From Burkholderiales bacterium (lineage in GTDB: Bacteria; Pseudomonadota; Gammaproteobacteria; Burkholderiales; Burkholderiaceae_C): a stretch of DNA of 45,042 nt. A program made the translations under genes and the position numbers. The stretch spans positions 1 to 45,042 of the forward strand of contig RXJW01000050.1 in assembly GCA_003963005.1 (NCBI GenBank), given 5' to 3'. The notes under the pieces were generated by a model, which did not search any database, was not told where the DNA came from, and saw only the letters and a program-made list of their open reading frames with translations. Position 1 is the stretch's first letter. Each line of letters starts with the position of its first letter. Below are positions 27,833 to 36,012 of the stretch, in pieces.

Positions 27833-30520
27833 GTGAACACGCTCCACCGCTCGCCCCTGCTGCCCCTGGTCGCTGCCCTGCTGACCTGCTTTTCGCCGGC
27901 CCTGTGGGCGCAGGCCACCAGCGGCGACGGCGCGGCGGGCGAGGGTGCGGGGGCCGACAAGGCGGCACTCGCCCGCGTCACGGTGACGGGATCCAACATC
28001 CGCCGCGCCAGCGCCGAAACGCCCAGCCCGGTGCAGAACCTCACCGCGGCGGACATCGCCCGCACCGGCTACAGCACGCTTGGCGAGGTGCTGCAGCACC
28101 TGTCGGCCAACAACATGGGCTCGCTCGGCCAGGCCACGCCCGGTGCCTTCGGCGCAGGCGGCAGCGGCATCTCGCTGCGCGGCCTGACGGTGGGCGCGAC
28201 GCTCGTGCTGATCGATGGCCACCGCATGGCCTCCTACCCGCTGCCGGACGACGGCCAGCGCGACTTCGTCGACATCGCCTCCATCCCCGTCGAGGCGGTG
28301 GAGCGCGTGGAAGTGCTGAAGGACGGTGCCTCGGCCATCTACGGCTCCGATGCGATGGCCGGGGTCGTCAACGTCATCCTGAAGCGCAGCCACGAGGGCA
28401 CGTCGCTGCAGGCCGAGCTGGGCAGCTCATCCCGGGGTGACGGGCGCATGGTCAAGGTCTCGGGCATCCGCGGTTTCGGCGACCTGACGCGTGACGGCGT
28501 GGCGGGTTATCTGAGCGCGGGCTTCAGGCGCCAGAACGCCGTGCTGCTGAGGGACCGCCCGGCGCTGGGGGGGTCGGACTGGACACGCTACGGCGGCGAA
28601 GACCTGGGCCTGGTCGCCAACCCCGAGCTGCAGGTGGCGCCCGAGACGCGCACCTACAGCCTGCTCGGCAAGATCACGGCCCTGCTGCCCCAGGACTGGA
28701 CCTTGTCGGTGGCCGCCTCGGTGCTTGGCAGCCGTGCGACGCAGGTCGGGCTGTTGAACACGGTCTCGCCGAGCGGTGGCATCACGACCTTCAGTTTCGG
28801 CCCCGATCGACAGAACCCACAGCCCACGGCGCTGAACGGCACCAATGTGATCGACCCGGCCACGGGCAACCCGGTGGACCAGACATTCACCGACCTGCCG
28901 GCCCAGCGCTCGCAGACGTCCACGCAGTCGCAGCGGCTGGTGGCCGAGCTGTCCGGCACGGTGGCGGGCTGGGACCTGCAGGCCACGCTCGGCCTCACCC
29001 GCGTCGCCACCGACCTGACGCTGAAGAACTTCGTCAGCCTGCCGGTGCTGCAGGCATCGCTGAACAGCGGCAAGTACGTCATCGGCGGCAACAACACCGC
29101 CGCCGCCCGCACGGCGCTGACGCCGGAAGGCCGTTCCACGTCCACCAACACGCTCAACTTCGTGTCGCTGCGCGCCAGCCGCGACCTGATGAAGCTCGGC
29201 GGCGGCAACCTCGCGCTGGGCACGGGTGTCGAGTTCACGAAACGTTCGCTCGACGAGCGCTTCCCGGACGGATTTGCCAACGGCGCGCAGGCCAGCAACA
29301 TCTACGCCTTCGGTGTGGGCCGGCAGACCATCACGGCCGGCTACGTCGAACTGGCCGCGCCGCTGACGACGCAACTGGAGATCGACGCTGCCGCGCGTGT
29401 CGACCACTACGACACCTACGGCTCGTCGGTCACACCCAAGGTGGGCGTCAAGTACGTGCCGGTCAAGGCGCTGACGCTGCGCGGCACCTACGCGGGCGGC
29501 TTCCGGGCGCCGAACCCGGTGGAGATCGGCACCAGCGGGTCGAGTGCCGGCTACCTGCCGCCGCTCGTGGACACGGCGCTGTGCAAGTTCGTCAAGCCCG
29601 GCCAGCCCTGCGACATCGGCGTGGGCGGCACGCAGCTGCAGCTGCCGGGCAAGGACCTGCGGCCGGAGAAGTCGCGCTCGATGACGCTCGGCTTCATCAT
29701 CGAGCCGGTAGCGACGATGAACGTGTCGGTCGACTACTACGACATCCGCATCCGCAACCAGATCGTGTCCGTGGGCCTGTTCGGCCAGGGCCAGATCGAC
29801 ACGCCCGAGGCCTACGGCACCAAGCTCTACCGGGTCAACAGCCCGACCACGCCGAACGCCGCGCCGACGAGTGCCGACGACACCATCCTCTACGGCACCT
29901 ACCCCTTCATCAACCTCGGCAGCGCCCGCACCAGCGGCGTGGACGTGGACCTGCGCATGAAGCTGAATGGCGGCGCCTGGGGTGAATTCACGCCGCAGCT
30001 GCAGTGGTCGCACATGATCCGCTACACGATCGACCGCGGCCCGGGCCAGGTCTACGAGATGGCGGGCACGCACGGGCCGAGCTTCGTCTCCACCAACACC
30101 GGCACGCCCAAGGACCGCGCGTCGCTGGGCCTGGCCTGGTTGCGCGGCCCGGTGGAGCTGAGCGGCACGCTGAACTACATCAGTGGCGTCAAGGTCGAGG
30201 ACACCAGCTACAACCTGCCGGACTGTGCTTCGGCCTTGTCCACGATCTTCCCGATCGGGCTGCCGGCCGGCGGCTCGCCGCTGTGCCGCGTGCCGTCGTT
30301 CACGACGGTCAACTTCAACGCGAGCTGGCAGGTCACGCCGGGCTTGAGCCTGCGCGCGTCGGTGGCCAACCTGTTTGACCGTGCGGCGCCGATCGATGCC
30401 TTCGCGTCAGGCTCGACCGGCGGCGGCGTGTCGTCGGGTGGCGCGCACTACAACCCTTCGCTGCACCAGGAGGGCGCCGTCGGGCGCTACTTCACGCTGG
30501 GGGCGAGTTGGCGGTTCTGA
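27833..30520 (+). CDS. TonB-dependent outer membrane receptor
   Basis: 895-residue outer-membrane receptor. Signal peptide about 1-26 (SPALWAQ); plug domain about 45-175 (RVTVTGSNIRR, SGISLRGLTVGATLVLIDGH, VERVEVLKDGASAIYGSDAM, GVVNVILKR); then a 22-strand barrel ending in GRYFTLGASWRF with the C-terminal Phe needed for BAM insertion. No STN domain is seen, so it is not of the FecA-type signalling class. The plug style is that of receptors for sugars, peptides or other organics in this family rather than classical siderophore receptors, but the substrate is uncertain. The start is GTG 27833 with GAAGGTGA upstream; the in-frame ATG 27764 lacks a signal peptide at its start. No transporter partner adjoins it. 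Confidence 0.9.
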   Translation: MNTLHRSPLLPLVAALLTCFSPALWAQATSGDGAAGEGAGADKAALARVTVTGSNIRRASAETPSPVQNLTAADIARTGYSTLGEVLQHLSANNMGSLGQATPGAFGAGGSGISLRGLTVGATLVLIDGHRMASYPLPDDGQRDFVDIASIPVEAVERVEVLKDGASAIYGSDAMAGVVNVILKRSHEGTSLQAELGSSSRGDGRMVKVSGIRGFGDLTRDGVAGYLSAGFRRQNAVLLRDRPALGGSDWTRYGGEDLGLVANPELQVAPETRTYSLLGKITALLPQDWTLSVAASVLGSRATQVGLLNTVSPSGGITTFSFGPDRQNPQPTALNGTNVIDPATGNPVDQTFTDLPAQRSQTSTQSQRLVAELSGTVAGWDLQATLGLTRVATDLTLKNFVSLPVLQASLNSGKYVIGGNNTAAARTALTPEGRSTSTNTLNFVSLRASRDLMKLGGGNLALGTGVEFTKRSLDERFPDGFANGAQASNIYAFGVGRQTITAGYVELAAPLTTQLEIDAAARVDHYDTYGSSVTPKVGVKYVPVKALTLRGTYAGGFRAPNPVEIGTSGSSAGYLPPLVDTALCKFVKPGQPCDIGVGGTQLQLPGKDLRPEKSRSMTLGFIIEPVATMNVSVDYYDIRIRNQIVSVGLFGQGQIDTPEAYGTKLYRVNSPTTPNAAPTSADDTILYGTYPFINLGSARTSGVDVDLRMKLNGGAWGEFTPQLQWSHMIRYTIDRGPGQVYEMAGTHGPSFVSTNTGTPKDRASLGLAWLRGPVELSGTLNYISGVKVEDTSYNLPDCASALSTIFPIGLPAGGSPLCRVPSFTTVNFNASWQVTPGLSLRASVANLFDRAAPIDAFASGSTGGGVSSGGAHYNPSLHQEGAVGRYFTLGASWRF

Positions 30521-30579
30521 GGCCCACGAGCCTGCGCCAGCCTGGCGTGTCCAAGGTGATCGGCCCCTGTGACGCAGGA

Positions 30580-30599
30580 TCGCTGCCGCACGGCAGCGA
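30580..30599. terminator. Perfect inverted repeat after the TonB receptor gene
   Basis: TCGCTGCCG-CA-CGGCAGCGA, a 9 bp perfect stem with a 2-base loop, 59 bases after the receptor stop and 13 before the next ATG. There is no U-tract. It could end the receptor transcript or affect translation of the small protein that follows. Confidence 0.4.
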
Positions 30600-30611
30600 C
30601 GGCCCGCCCGC

Positions 30612-30923
30612 ATGATCAAGCACTGCTGCGCCAGGATGCAGGCCCAGGTCGATTTCTCGTGCCCGGACCACCCTGAGCTGGATGCATGCCCAGAGGCGCT
30701 GATCCGCTATTCCGACAAGTTTCGGGAGTACGGCCTGCGCATTCACGACGGCGGTTCAGGGTCCGTGGCCATCGCCCACTGCCCGTGGTGCGGCGCCACC
30801 TTGCCCGTTTCGCTCCGATCACGCTGGTTTGACGAACTGGCGGCGCTGGGCATCGATGACCCGCTCACGCAGGTCGTGCCCGAGCGCTTTCGCCATGGGG
30901 CGTTGTGGCGCGATGATGTTTGA
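30612..30923 (+). CDS. Small zinc-motif protein (DUF6980-like)
   Basis: 103 residues with two cysteine clusters: HCCARM near the start followed by SCPDHPELDACPEALI, and HCPWCGATLP in the middle. This matches the small DUF6980-type family as I remember it, which has no assigned function. The CPWCG knuckle with the N-terminal Cys/His suggests one structural zinc ion. ATG 30612 lies 91 bases after the TonB receptor stop, with no strong ribosome-binding site. It is probably cytoplasmic. Conservation of the cysteines makes a real gene likely. Confidence 0.7.
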   Translation: MIKHCCARMQAQVDFSCPDHPELDACPEALIRYSDKFREYGLRIHDGGSGSVAIAHCPWCGATLPVSLRSRWFDELAALGIDDPLTQVVPERFRHGALWRDDV

Positions 30924-31046
30924 AGGCGGCTTGCGGCCATCTGCAGTCGCCCAGTAGCGACCGCTTTACGTGCCGCTGCCCGAACGAGATTGAGTTCTAC
31001 GTGTTCCCTCGCCTCTTGGTCAGGCTGACGTCAAGGCCCATAGAGA

Positions 31047-32792
31047 TCAGTTTGGCGCAGCCGAGGCTGCCATCGGCGGCAGGGTCGGCACACAGAGACG
31101 CAGTCCGGCGTGCGGCTCAAGATGGATGAGGCATGTACCCTTCGACGCGGTGCTGTAGCCCACCGGAAACTGGCCCGTCACCGGATTGCGCCGCTGGAAC
31201 CAGTGGCCCTGGATATCAAGGCGAAGCTCGTCGCCCGCGCGGAAGCGAGTTGCCGAGGGCAGCATGCCAATCCTGAGCGTGACCCGCTCGCCTTGGGCCA
31301 GCGTGCGCACATCGACGTGGCTGTGGACCGGTTGCCACGGCGTCGATCTGGCAGGGTCCTCTGCCGCATGCGACGTCAGCAGCATGCCGTGGGTGACGAG
31401 GTCACCCTGAAAGCCGAAGGAGCCCTCGAAGGTGACTTCACGCCCGGCCCTGAACTTGCGCACCCCGGCGATCAGAGGGAAGTCGTCACCGCCTTCGAGA
31501 GAGACCGTGAGCGTCAGAATCATGGGCCCGACGATATCGACATCGCTTTCGAAGCGGTGGGTGAAGCTGATGGGCCCGCCCCTGGCCTGAAGGCACAAGG
31601 TCCTCGAGGCAGTGGCCGGTGGGTCGAGCAACTGGCCCTGCGATATGTCGCTGCTGGCGTGACCGTGCCAGGTGCGCCACTCGGTCTGTGGAAGCGGCCA
31701 GTCGTCGGCATGACGCACCTCGGCCACCGTGCTGCAGTCTTCACGGATCTCCAGGCGCACCCGTGGCTGCCTGTCCTGGCCGTTGTCGATGTCCTTCAGG
31801 AAGTGGTCGAAGAAGCGCTGCTGGGCAGCGAGCGCCTCAGGCGAATAGAACGCCTGCCACTTCGGGCTGCGGTGGGTGTAGAGCCACTTTTGCGATGACG
31901 CGATGCGCCTGAATCCCTCGAACGATCCGCGGCTGTGCAGGTTGTGGTCCGAGAAACTCCCGCACACCAGGGCCGGCACGTCGATCGCTTCGAGATCGAC
32001 ATCGCAGGCGGCATACCAGTCGTCGCGCAAAGGGCGTCTGCGCACTTCGCCGTGCAGGTCGACACGCCCGCGGGTGCGCCGCTTGGTGGTGATGCCCCAC
32101 ACGTTGAGGAACCCGGTTTCCCGGATGCCGCCGGGGCGCGCGAAGTCGCGGTACAGGTCGGTGAAGCCTTCCCAGGGGCAGATGGCCGCCAGATGCGGTG
32201 GCTTGAGCGCTGCGGCGCGCCACTGCGTGAGGGCCAGATACGAGACACCCAGCATCCCGACCCGACCGCTCGACCACGGCTGCTCCGCGGCCCACTCGAT
32301 CAGGTCGTAGAGATCCTGTCCTTCCTGCGCGCTGAAAGCACTGGGGACACCATCCGACGTTCCGAAGCCACGCAGGTCGGCGTTGATCACCACGTAGCCC
32401 CGGGGCGCCCAGTGGGCCGGGTCGGGGCTTTCCCAGGACGTCCACGCCGAATGCGTCAGCGGCGCGCAGCGCATCAGGTGGTACTGCGGCGAAACACGGT
32501 AGCCGTCCCGCGTCTTGCGATGCAGGGGCAAGTCGTCCTTGCCGTAGGGGTGCGCGCACAACAGCACGGGGTAGCGCGCGTTACCTTCGGGGCGGAACAC
32601 ATTGGCTCGCAGCAGCGTGCCATCGCGCATGGGCACCGCGGCGTTCCAGTCCACCTGGATGCCTGCCGGCGGCTCGGTGATGGTGATGGTCGGATGCACC
32701 AGTCTGCGCAAGGCCCGCCACCCTCGGACCCAGGGGCCATTGTTTTCGGCGGTGGCAGCTGTCCGAGCCTGCGGGCCGCAGCTGGCGTTCAC
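31047..32792 (-). CDS. CocE/NonD family hydrolase
   Basis: 581-residue alpha/beta-hydrolase of the Xaa-Pro dipeptidyl-peptidase S15 / cocaine esterase group. An N-terminal hydrolase domain carries the nucleophile in GMLGVSYLALTQW (Ser184), the oxyanion-loop tyrosine (HPYGKDD) and NADLRGFGTSDG. The likely acid and base are in CGSFSDHNLH and HRSPKWQAFY. A C-terminal jelly-roll domain follows (about 400-570: FTHRFESDVDIVGPMILTL, RAGDELRLDIQGHWF). No signal peptide. Its ATG overlaps the stop of the alternative oxidase gene by 4 bases (ATGA), so it is expressed in the same NsrR-controlled unit. Esters or amides are likely substrates; the physiological one is unknown. Confidence 0.88.
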   Translation of the reverse strand: MNASCGPQARTAATAENNGPWVRGWRALRRLVHPTITITEPPAGIQVDWNAAVPMRDGTLLRANVFRPEGNARYPVLLCAHPYGKDDLPLHRKTRDGYRVSPQYHLMRCAPLTHSAWTSWESPDPAHWAPRGYVVINADLRGFGTSDGVPSAFSAQEGQDLYDLIEWAAEQPWSSGRVGMLGVSYLALTQWRAAALKPPHLAAICPWEGFTDLYRDFARPGGIRETGFLNVWGITTKRRTRGRVDLHGEVRRRPLRDDWYAACDVDLEAIDVPALVCGSFSDHNLHSRGSFEGFRRIASSQKWLYTHRSPKWQAFYSPEALAAQQRFFDHFLKDIDNGQDRQPRVRLEIREDCSTVAEVRHADDWPLPQTEWRTWHGHASSDISQGQLLDPPATASRTLCLQARGGPISFTHRFESDVDIVGPMILTLTVSLEGGDDFPLIAGVRKFRAGREVTFEGSFGFQGDLVTHGMLLTSHAAEDPARSTPWQPVHSHVDVRTLAQGERVTLRIGMLPSATRFRAGDELRLDIQGHWFQRRNPVTGQFPVGYSTASKGTCLIHLEPHAGLRLCVPTLPPMAASAAPN

Positions 32793-33436
32793 GCGATCCG
32801 CTCCAGCGCCGCGTAGCGATGGTTCACGTCGCGATGGCTGGCTTCATCCTCGCGGACCGCCACGACGAGCTCACGCAGCCGGGCCTCGTCGCCCAGTTGC
32901 CAGTACGCGCGTGCGAACTCGGGGATCTCCATGTTGGGAATGCGTCCGCCGTCGATCTCTTCGAGGAAGCGCGTGTAGCTGACGATCGCCTCCTCTTCGA
33001 AGTAGCCGACTAGGCGGTGGGCGACGGCAGGGGACACCAGATAGAGCAGGAAGAACGCGTTGAAGAAGATCCCCTGCACCAGCAGCACGAGCAGCCGCTC
33101 GAACAATGTGGGCTGACAGAGCGCGACGAAGGCCATCAGGTGCATGCGCTCGTTCTCCGACTCATCCATCAGCGTCTTGACGCGGTCGGCCCGGTCGCGC
33201 ATCAGGCGCAGGGAACGCAGGTGCTGCAGCACGGCGCCGACCAGCCCGGGCACGGCCGCCACGGTCTCGAGCACCACGGCGCGGTGCAGATAGCGGTGGC
33301 TGAAAAACAGGTCGGCCGCCAGGCGCATGCCCTTGCACAGTGCCAGTGCCAACCGATCGCCGAGCGCTTCGGGCGTGTGGTGGACGGGCTGCGTGCCGAG
33401 GAATGCCGCAACGCCGTCGGGAGTCGGAGTGTTCAT
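32789..33436 (-). CDS. aox: Alternative oxidase (cyanide-insensitive ubiquinol oxidase)
   Basis: 215-residue interfacial membrane diiron oxidase that passes electrons from ubiquinol to oxygen without pumping protons and is insensitive to cyanide and NO. The diiron ligands fit the AOX pattern: VLETVAAVPG (Glu57), NERMHLM (Glu96, His99), FEEEA (Glu147-149) and REDEASHRDVNH (Glu198, His201). HRYLHRAVVLETVA and IDGG are further hallmarks. ATG 33436 has TGAGGCA upstream. Its promoter is covered by two NsrR-type boxes, and the regulator is divergent. In Vibrio fischeri AOX is known to be controlled by NsrR, supporting a nitric-oxide-stress role here. Confidence 0.93.
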   Translation of the reverse strand: MNTPTPDGVAAFLGTQPVHHTPEALGDRLALALCKGMRLAADLFFSHRYLHRAVVLETVAAVPGLVGAVLQHLRSLRLMRDRADRVKTLMDESENERMHLMAFVALCQPTLFERLLVLLVQGIFFNAFFLLYLVSPAVAHRLVGYFEEEAIVSYTRFLEEIDGGRIPNMEIPEFARAYWQLGDEARLRELVVAVREDEASHRDVNHRYAALERIA

Positions 33437-33447
33437 GATTTGCCTCA

Positions 33448-33470
33448 AAGAAACATCGTGAATGCATCTT
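33448..33470. promoter_or_regulatory. NsrR-type box 1, over the aox -10
   Basis: AAGAAACATCG-T-GAATGCATCTT: an 11-1-11 inverted repeat. The right half matches the NsrR half-site AAATGCATCTT at 10 of 11 positions and the left half is degenerate. It covers most of the predicted aox -10 (TAAGAT, minus strand, 33471-33466). Target assignment rests on the known NsrR consensus and the adjacent Rrf2 gene. Confidence 0.75.
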
Positions 33471-33494
33471 ATCGGCGAGGTCGGAAGAAAGCAA
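33466..33494 (-). promoter_or_regulatory. Predicted aox promoter
   Basis: Minus strand: TTGCTT (33494-33489), 17-base spacer, TAAGAT (33471-33466). The predicted start is near 33459, leaving about 23 leader bases with TGAGGCA before ATG 33436. Both elements are moderate matches to consensus; the position relative to the NsrR boxes is ideal for repression. Confidence 0.55.
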
Positions 33495-33511
33495 CATCTA
33501 GAATGCATCTT
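33489..33511. promoter_or_regulatory. NsrR-type box 2, over the aox -35 and nsrR -10
   Basis: AAGCAACATCT-A-GAATGCATCTT: the same strong right half GAATGCATCTT as box 1, again with a degenerate left half. It starts 41 bases from box 1, about four helical turns. It covers the aox -35 and a TAGAAT (33499-33504) that could be the nsrR -10. One regulator could thus control both directions. Confidence 0.7.
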
Positions 33512-33979
33512 ATGAGACTGACGACCTTCACCGACTACGCGCTGCGCCTCCTTCTGGTGCTGGCAGGCGACCCCGCACGTCGGGTCACGATCGACACCTT
33601 CGCGGCGGACTTCGGCATCTCGACGGCGCATCTCATGAAGGTGTCGGTGGTGCTCGGCCGGACGGGCTGGGTCGAAACGGTCCGAGGCCGCAACGGCGGC
33701 TTGCAACTGGCGGCAGACCCCACCACGCTGCGCCTGGGCCAGATGGTTCGGCACCTCGAGGCGGACTTCGCGATAGTGGAGTGCTTCACCGAAACCGGGA
33801 ACTGCCTTCTGGCGGGCGCCTGTGGTCTTGAGACGGCCATGGCGAGCGCCCTCGATGCCTTCACGCGCGAACTCGACCGCGTGACCCTGGCCGACTTGGT
33901 CAGAACATCGCCGGGCCTCGGCCGTCTTCCATCGGTGCAGGTCATCAGCGGGCCAGCGTCACGCCGCGGCAAGGCATAG
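33512..33979 (+). CDS. nsrR: Rrf2 family NO-responsive regulator, NsrR-like
   Basis: 155-residue winged-helix iron-sulfur repressor. The N-terminus MRLTTFTDYALRLLLVLAG is diagnostic for the NsrR branch of Rrf2. The recognition region reads ADFGISTAHLMKV followed by VRGRNGGLQLA. Three cysteines with spacing C-x6-C-x5-C (Cys91, 98, 104; ECFTETGNCLLAGAC) can hold the NO-sensing cluster. It is divergent from aox, with two NsrR-type boxes between. ATG 33512 lies within one base of box 2 and about 8 bases after a TAGAAT, so a leaderless mRNA and autoregulation are likely. IscR is excluded by cysteine spacing and context. Confidence 0.9.
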   Translation: MRLTTFTDYALRLLLVLAGDPARRVTIDTFAADFGISTAHLMKVSVVLGRTGWVETVRGRNGGLQLAADPTTLRLGQMVRHLEADFAIVECFTETGNCLLAGACGLETAMASALDAFTRELDRVTLADLVRTSPGLGRLPSVQVISGPASRRGKA

Positions 33980-34116
33980 CGCGGCTGATGGCCTCGATGT
34001 CCCCAGGTGATGGTCTTTGCCTTGAACCGGATGACTCCTCTTTGGCACTCGACCGAACGGGCTGATGGGCAGCTCCGGGTCGATAGAGGCCTCCCCTTCG
34101 CGATCCCTACCGGCGA

Positions 34117-34132
34117 GCCTGCGTCCGCAGGC
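34117..34132. terminator. Small inverted repeat downstream of nsrR
   Basis: GCCTGCG-TC-CGCAGGC, a perfect 7 bp stem with a 2-base loop, in the 191-base region between nsrR and the histidine kinase gene. No U-tract. Weak evidence for termination; the rest of the region holds no gene that I can see. Confidence 0.3.
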
Positions 34133-34142
34133 CCGACCGCCA

Positions 34143-34158
34143 TGGCATGCCCCTTGCA
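34143..34158 (+). promoter_or_regulatory. Sigma-54-like promoter before the histidine kinase gene
   Basis: TGGCATG-CCCC-TTGCA: GG and GC cores 12 positions apart, a near-perfect -24 and a perfect -12. The predicted start (about 34168) lies only a few bases before ATG 34171, which leaves no leader. Either the mRNA is leaderless, the start is ATG 34183, or the match is fortuitous. Confidence 0.4.
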
Positions 34159-34170
34159 CTCTGCTGGGGC

Positions 34171-35322
34171 ATGACCACCGCGATGACCGACCTGCCGCCC
34201 CACGACGCCGCGCGGCGCCTGGCGCTGCTGCTGGAGAGCACCGGCGAGGGCATCTTCGGCGTGGACATGAGCGGTGCATGCACCTTCGTGAATCGCGCCG
34301 CCTGCGAAATGCTCGGCTGGCGCACCGAAGAGGTGCTGGGTCGCAACATGCACGAGCTCATCCACCATTCCTACGCGGACGGCCGGCACTACCCCGAGTG
34401 CGACTGCCCGATCTTCAATGCCTTCCGGCGCGGCTTGCCCTGCCGCATCGACGACGAGGTGATCTGGCGCGCCGACGGCACGCCGTTTGCGGTCGAGTAC
34501 GCCAGCCATCCGATCATCGAGAACGGCGTGGTGCAAGGGGCCGTGGCGAGCTTCGTGGACATCACCGCGCGCAAGCAGGCGGAAGGCCTGCTGCGGGCCA
34601 GCCACGACGAGCTCGAGCGCCGCGTGGCCGCGCGTACAGCCGAGATCCGCGAGCTGGCCCATCATCTGGAGGCCGTGCGCGAGACTGAGCGCAAGCGCAT
34701 CGCGCGGGAGATCCACGACGAGCTGGGCTCGATCCTGGTGGCGCTCAAGATGGACCTCAACTGGCTGGAGCGCCGCGTGGGTGACGCCGCGCAGCGCGAC
34801 GCCATGCGCGCCAAGTGCACGCGCATGGGCGGGCTGGTCGACACCGCGGTCGACGCGGTGGGCCGGATCATCACGGACCTGCGCCCGAGCATCCTGGATC
34901 ACCAGGGCCTGTGGGCCGCGCTGGAGTGGCAGGCGCAGGAGTTCGAAGGCGCCTGCAGTGACAGCACGGTGGTGGACTTCAAGATGCACATCGCCGCCGA
35001 CGTGGCCCCACCCGGCGGCGGCTTGGCGATTGCGGTGTTCCGCATCTTCCAGGAGGTGCTGTCCAACGTGGCCCGGCATGCGCAGGCGCGGCAGGTGGCC
35101 ATCCGCATCGACGTGGACGCGCCGCCTGCGCCGGTGCTGTACCTGCAGGTGCGCGACGACGGCCGAGGCGCGCCGCCCGAGGCGCTGGCGGACCCGCGCA
35201 GCTACGGCGTCATGGGCATGCGCGAGCGCGCGGCGCAGTTCGGCGGGCGCTTGGGCATCGACAGCGTGCCGGGCCGCGGCACGACGGTGCGGCTGGTGAT
35301 GCCGATCGGAGCGCCCTCATGA
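34171..35322 (+). CDS. PAS domain sensor histidine kinase (NarX/HisKA_3 type)
   Basis: 383 residues without membrane helices, so a cytoplasmic sensor. PAS domain about 18-135 (LLESTGEGIFGVDMSGACTF, VLGRNMHELIHH), containing the Cys/His-rich loop GRHYPECDCPIF found in a subset of PAS sensors. A short coiled coil is followed by HisKA_3 dimerisation with phospho-His182 in RKRIAREIHDELGS, then HATPase_c (FQEVLSNVARHA, RDDGRGAPPE, YGVMGMRERA). Start ATG 34171 was chosen; 34183 is the alternative. It overlaps the response regulator ATG by 4 bases, forming a two-component pair. The signal is unknown. Confidence 0.9.
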   Translation: MTTAMTDLPPHDAARRLALLLESTGEGIFGVDMSGACTFVNRAACEMLGWRTEEVLGRNMHELIHHSYADGRHYPECDCPIFNAFRRGLPCRIDDEVIWRADGTPFAVEYASHPIIENGVVQGAVASFVDITARKQAEGLLRASHDELERRVAARTAEIRELAHHLEAVRETERKRIAREIHDELGSILVALKMDLNWLERRVGDAAQRDAMRAKCTRMGGLVDTAVDAVGRIITDLRPSILDHQGLWAALEWQAQEFEGACSDSTVVDFKMHIAADVAPPGGGLAIAVFRIFQEVLSNVARHAQARQVAIRIDVDAPPAPVLYLQVRDDGRGAPPEALADPRSYGVMGMRERAAQFGGRLGIDSVPGRGTTVRLVMPIGAPS

Positions 35323-36005
35323 TCCGCGTGCTGATCTGCGACGACCACCTCATCGTGCGCCAGGGCATCAAGCAGATCCTGGCGGAGGCCGAGGACCTGC
35401 GCGTGATGGGCGAGGCCGCGAACGGGCCGGAGGCGCTGCGCGGCGTGCGTGCCGGGCGGGAGGCGGGCCTGGGGCCGGATGTCGTGCTGCTGGACATCGC
35501 CATGCCGCAGCGCGACGGGCTGGACGTGCTCAAGTCGCTGAAGTCCGAGTTCCCGAAGCTGCCGGTGCTGATGCTCTCCACCTACCCGGACCGGCAGTAC
35601 GCCGTGCGCAGCCTCAAGCTGGGCGCGGCCGGCTACCTGAACAAGAGCGCGGACAGCGAGCAGATGATCGACGCCATCCGCCAGGTCGCGCGCGGCCAGC
35701 TTTTCATCACGCCGAGCGTGGCCGAGCTGCTCGCCGGGGCCGTGGGGGCGGGCGGTCGCCGCGGGGCGGACGACGAGCAGCCCGTGCAAGAGCGGCTGTC
35801 GCACCGCGAGCACCAGGTCTACCAGTTGCTGGCCGCGGGCCGCAGCGTCGGCGAGATTGCCGAGCAGCTCGTGCTGTCGCCCAACACCGTGTCGACCTAC
35901 CGGGCGCGGGTGCTGGAAAAGATCGGCGTGCGCAACGATGTCGAGCTGGCGCTGTTCGCCGTGCGCATGGAGCAGGGCGGCGAGGCCCCGCGCCTGGGCG
36001 GCTGA
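35319..36005 (+). CDS. NarL/LuxR family response regulator
   Basis: 228-residue partner of the upstream kinase. Receiver domain about 1-125 with acidic pocket Asp8-Asp9, phosphoacceptor Asp59 (VVLLDIAMP), switch Ser/Thr in MLSTYPD and the conserved Lys in YLNKSAD. A linker of about 40 residues follows, then a LuxR helix-turn-helix (LSHREHQVYQLLAAGRSVGE, LSPNTVSTYRARVLEKIGV). No adjacent target gene declares itself: the next gene downstream is convergent, 7 bases away. Confidence 0.92.
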   Translation: MIRVLICDDHLIVRQGIKQILAEAEDLRVMGEAANGPEALRGVRAGREAGLGPDVVLLDIAMPQRDGLDVLKSLKSEFPKLPVLMLSTYPDRQYAVRSLKLGAAGYLNKSADSEQMIDAIRQVARGQLFITPSVAELLAGAVGAGGRRGADDEQPVQERLSHREHQVYQLLAAGRSVGEIAEQLVLSPNTVSTYRARVLEKIGVRNDVELALFAVRMEQGGEAPRLGG

Positions 36006-36012
36006 GCGGGCC

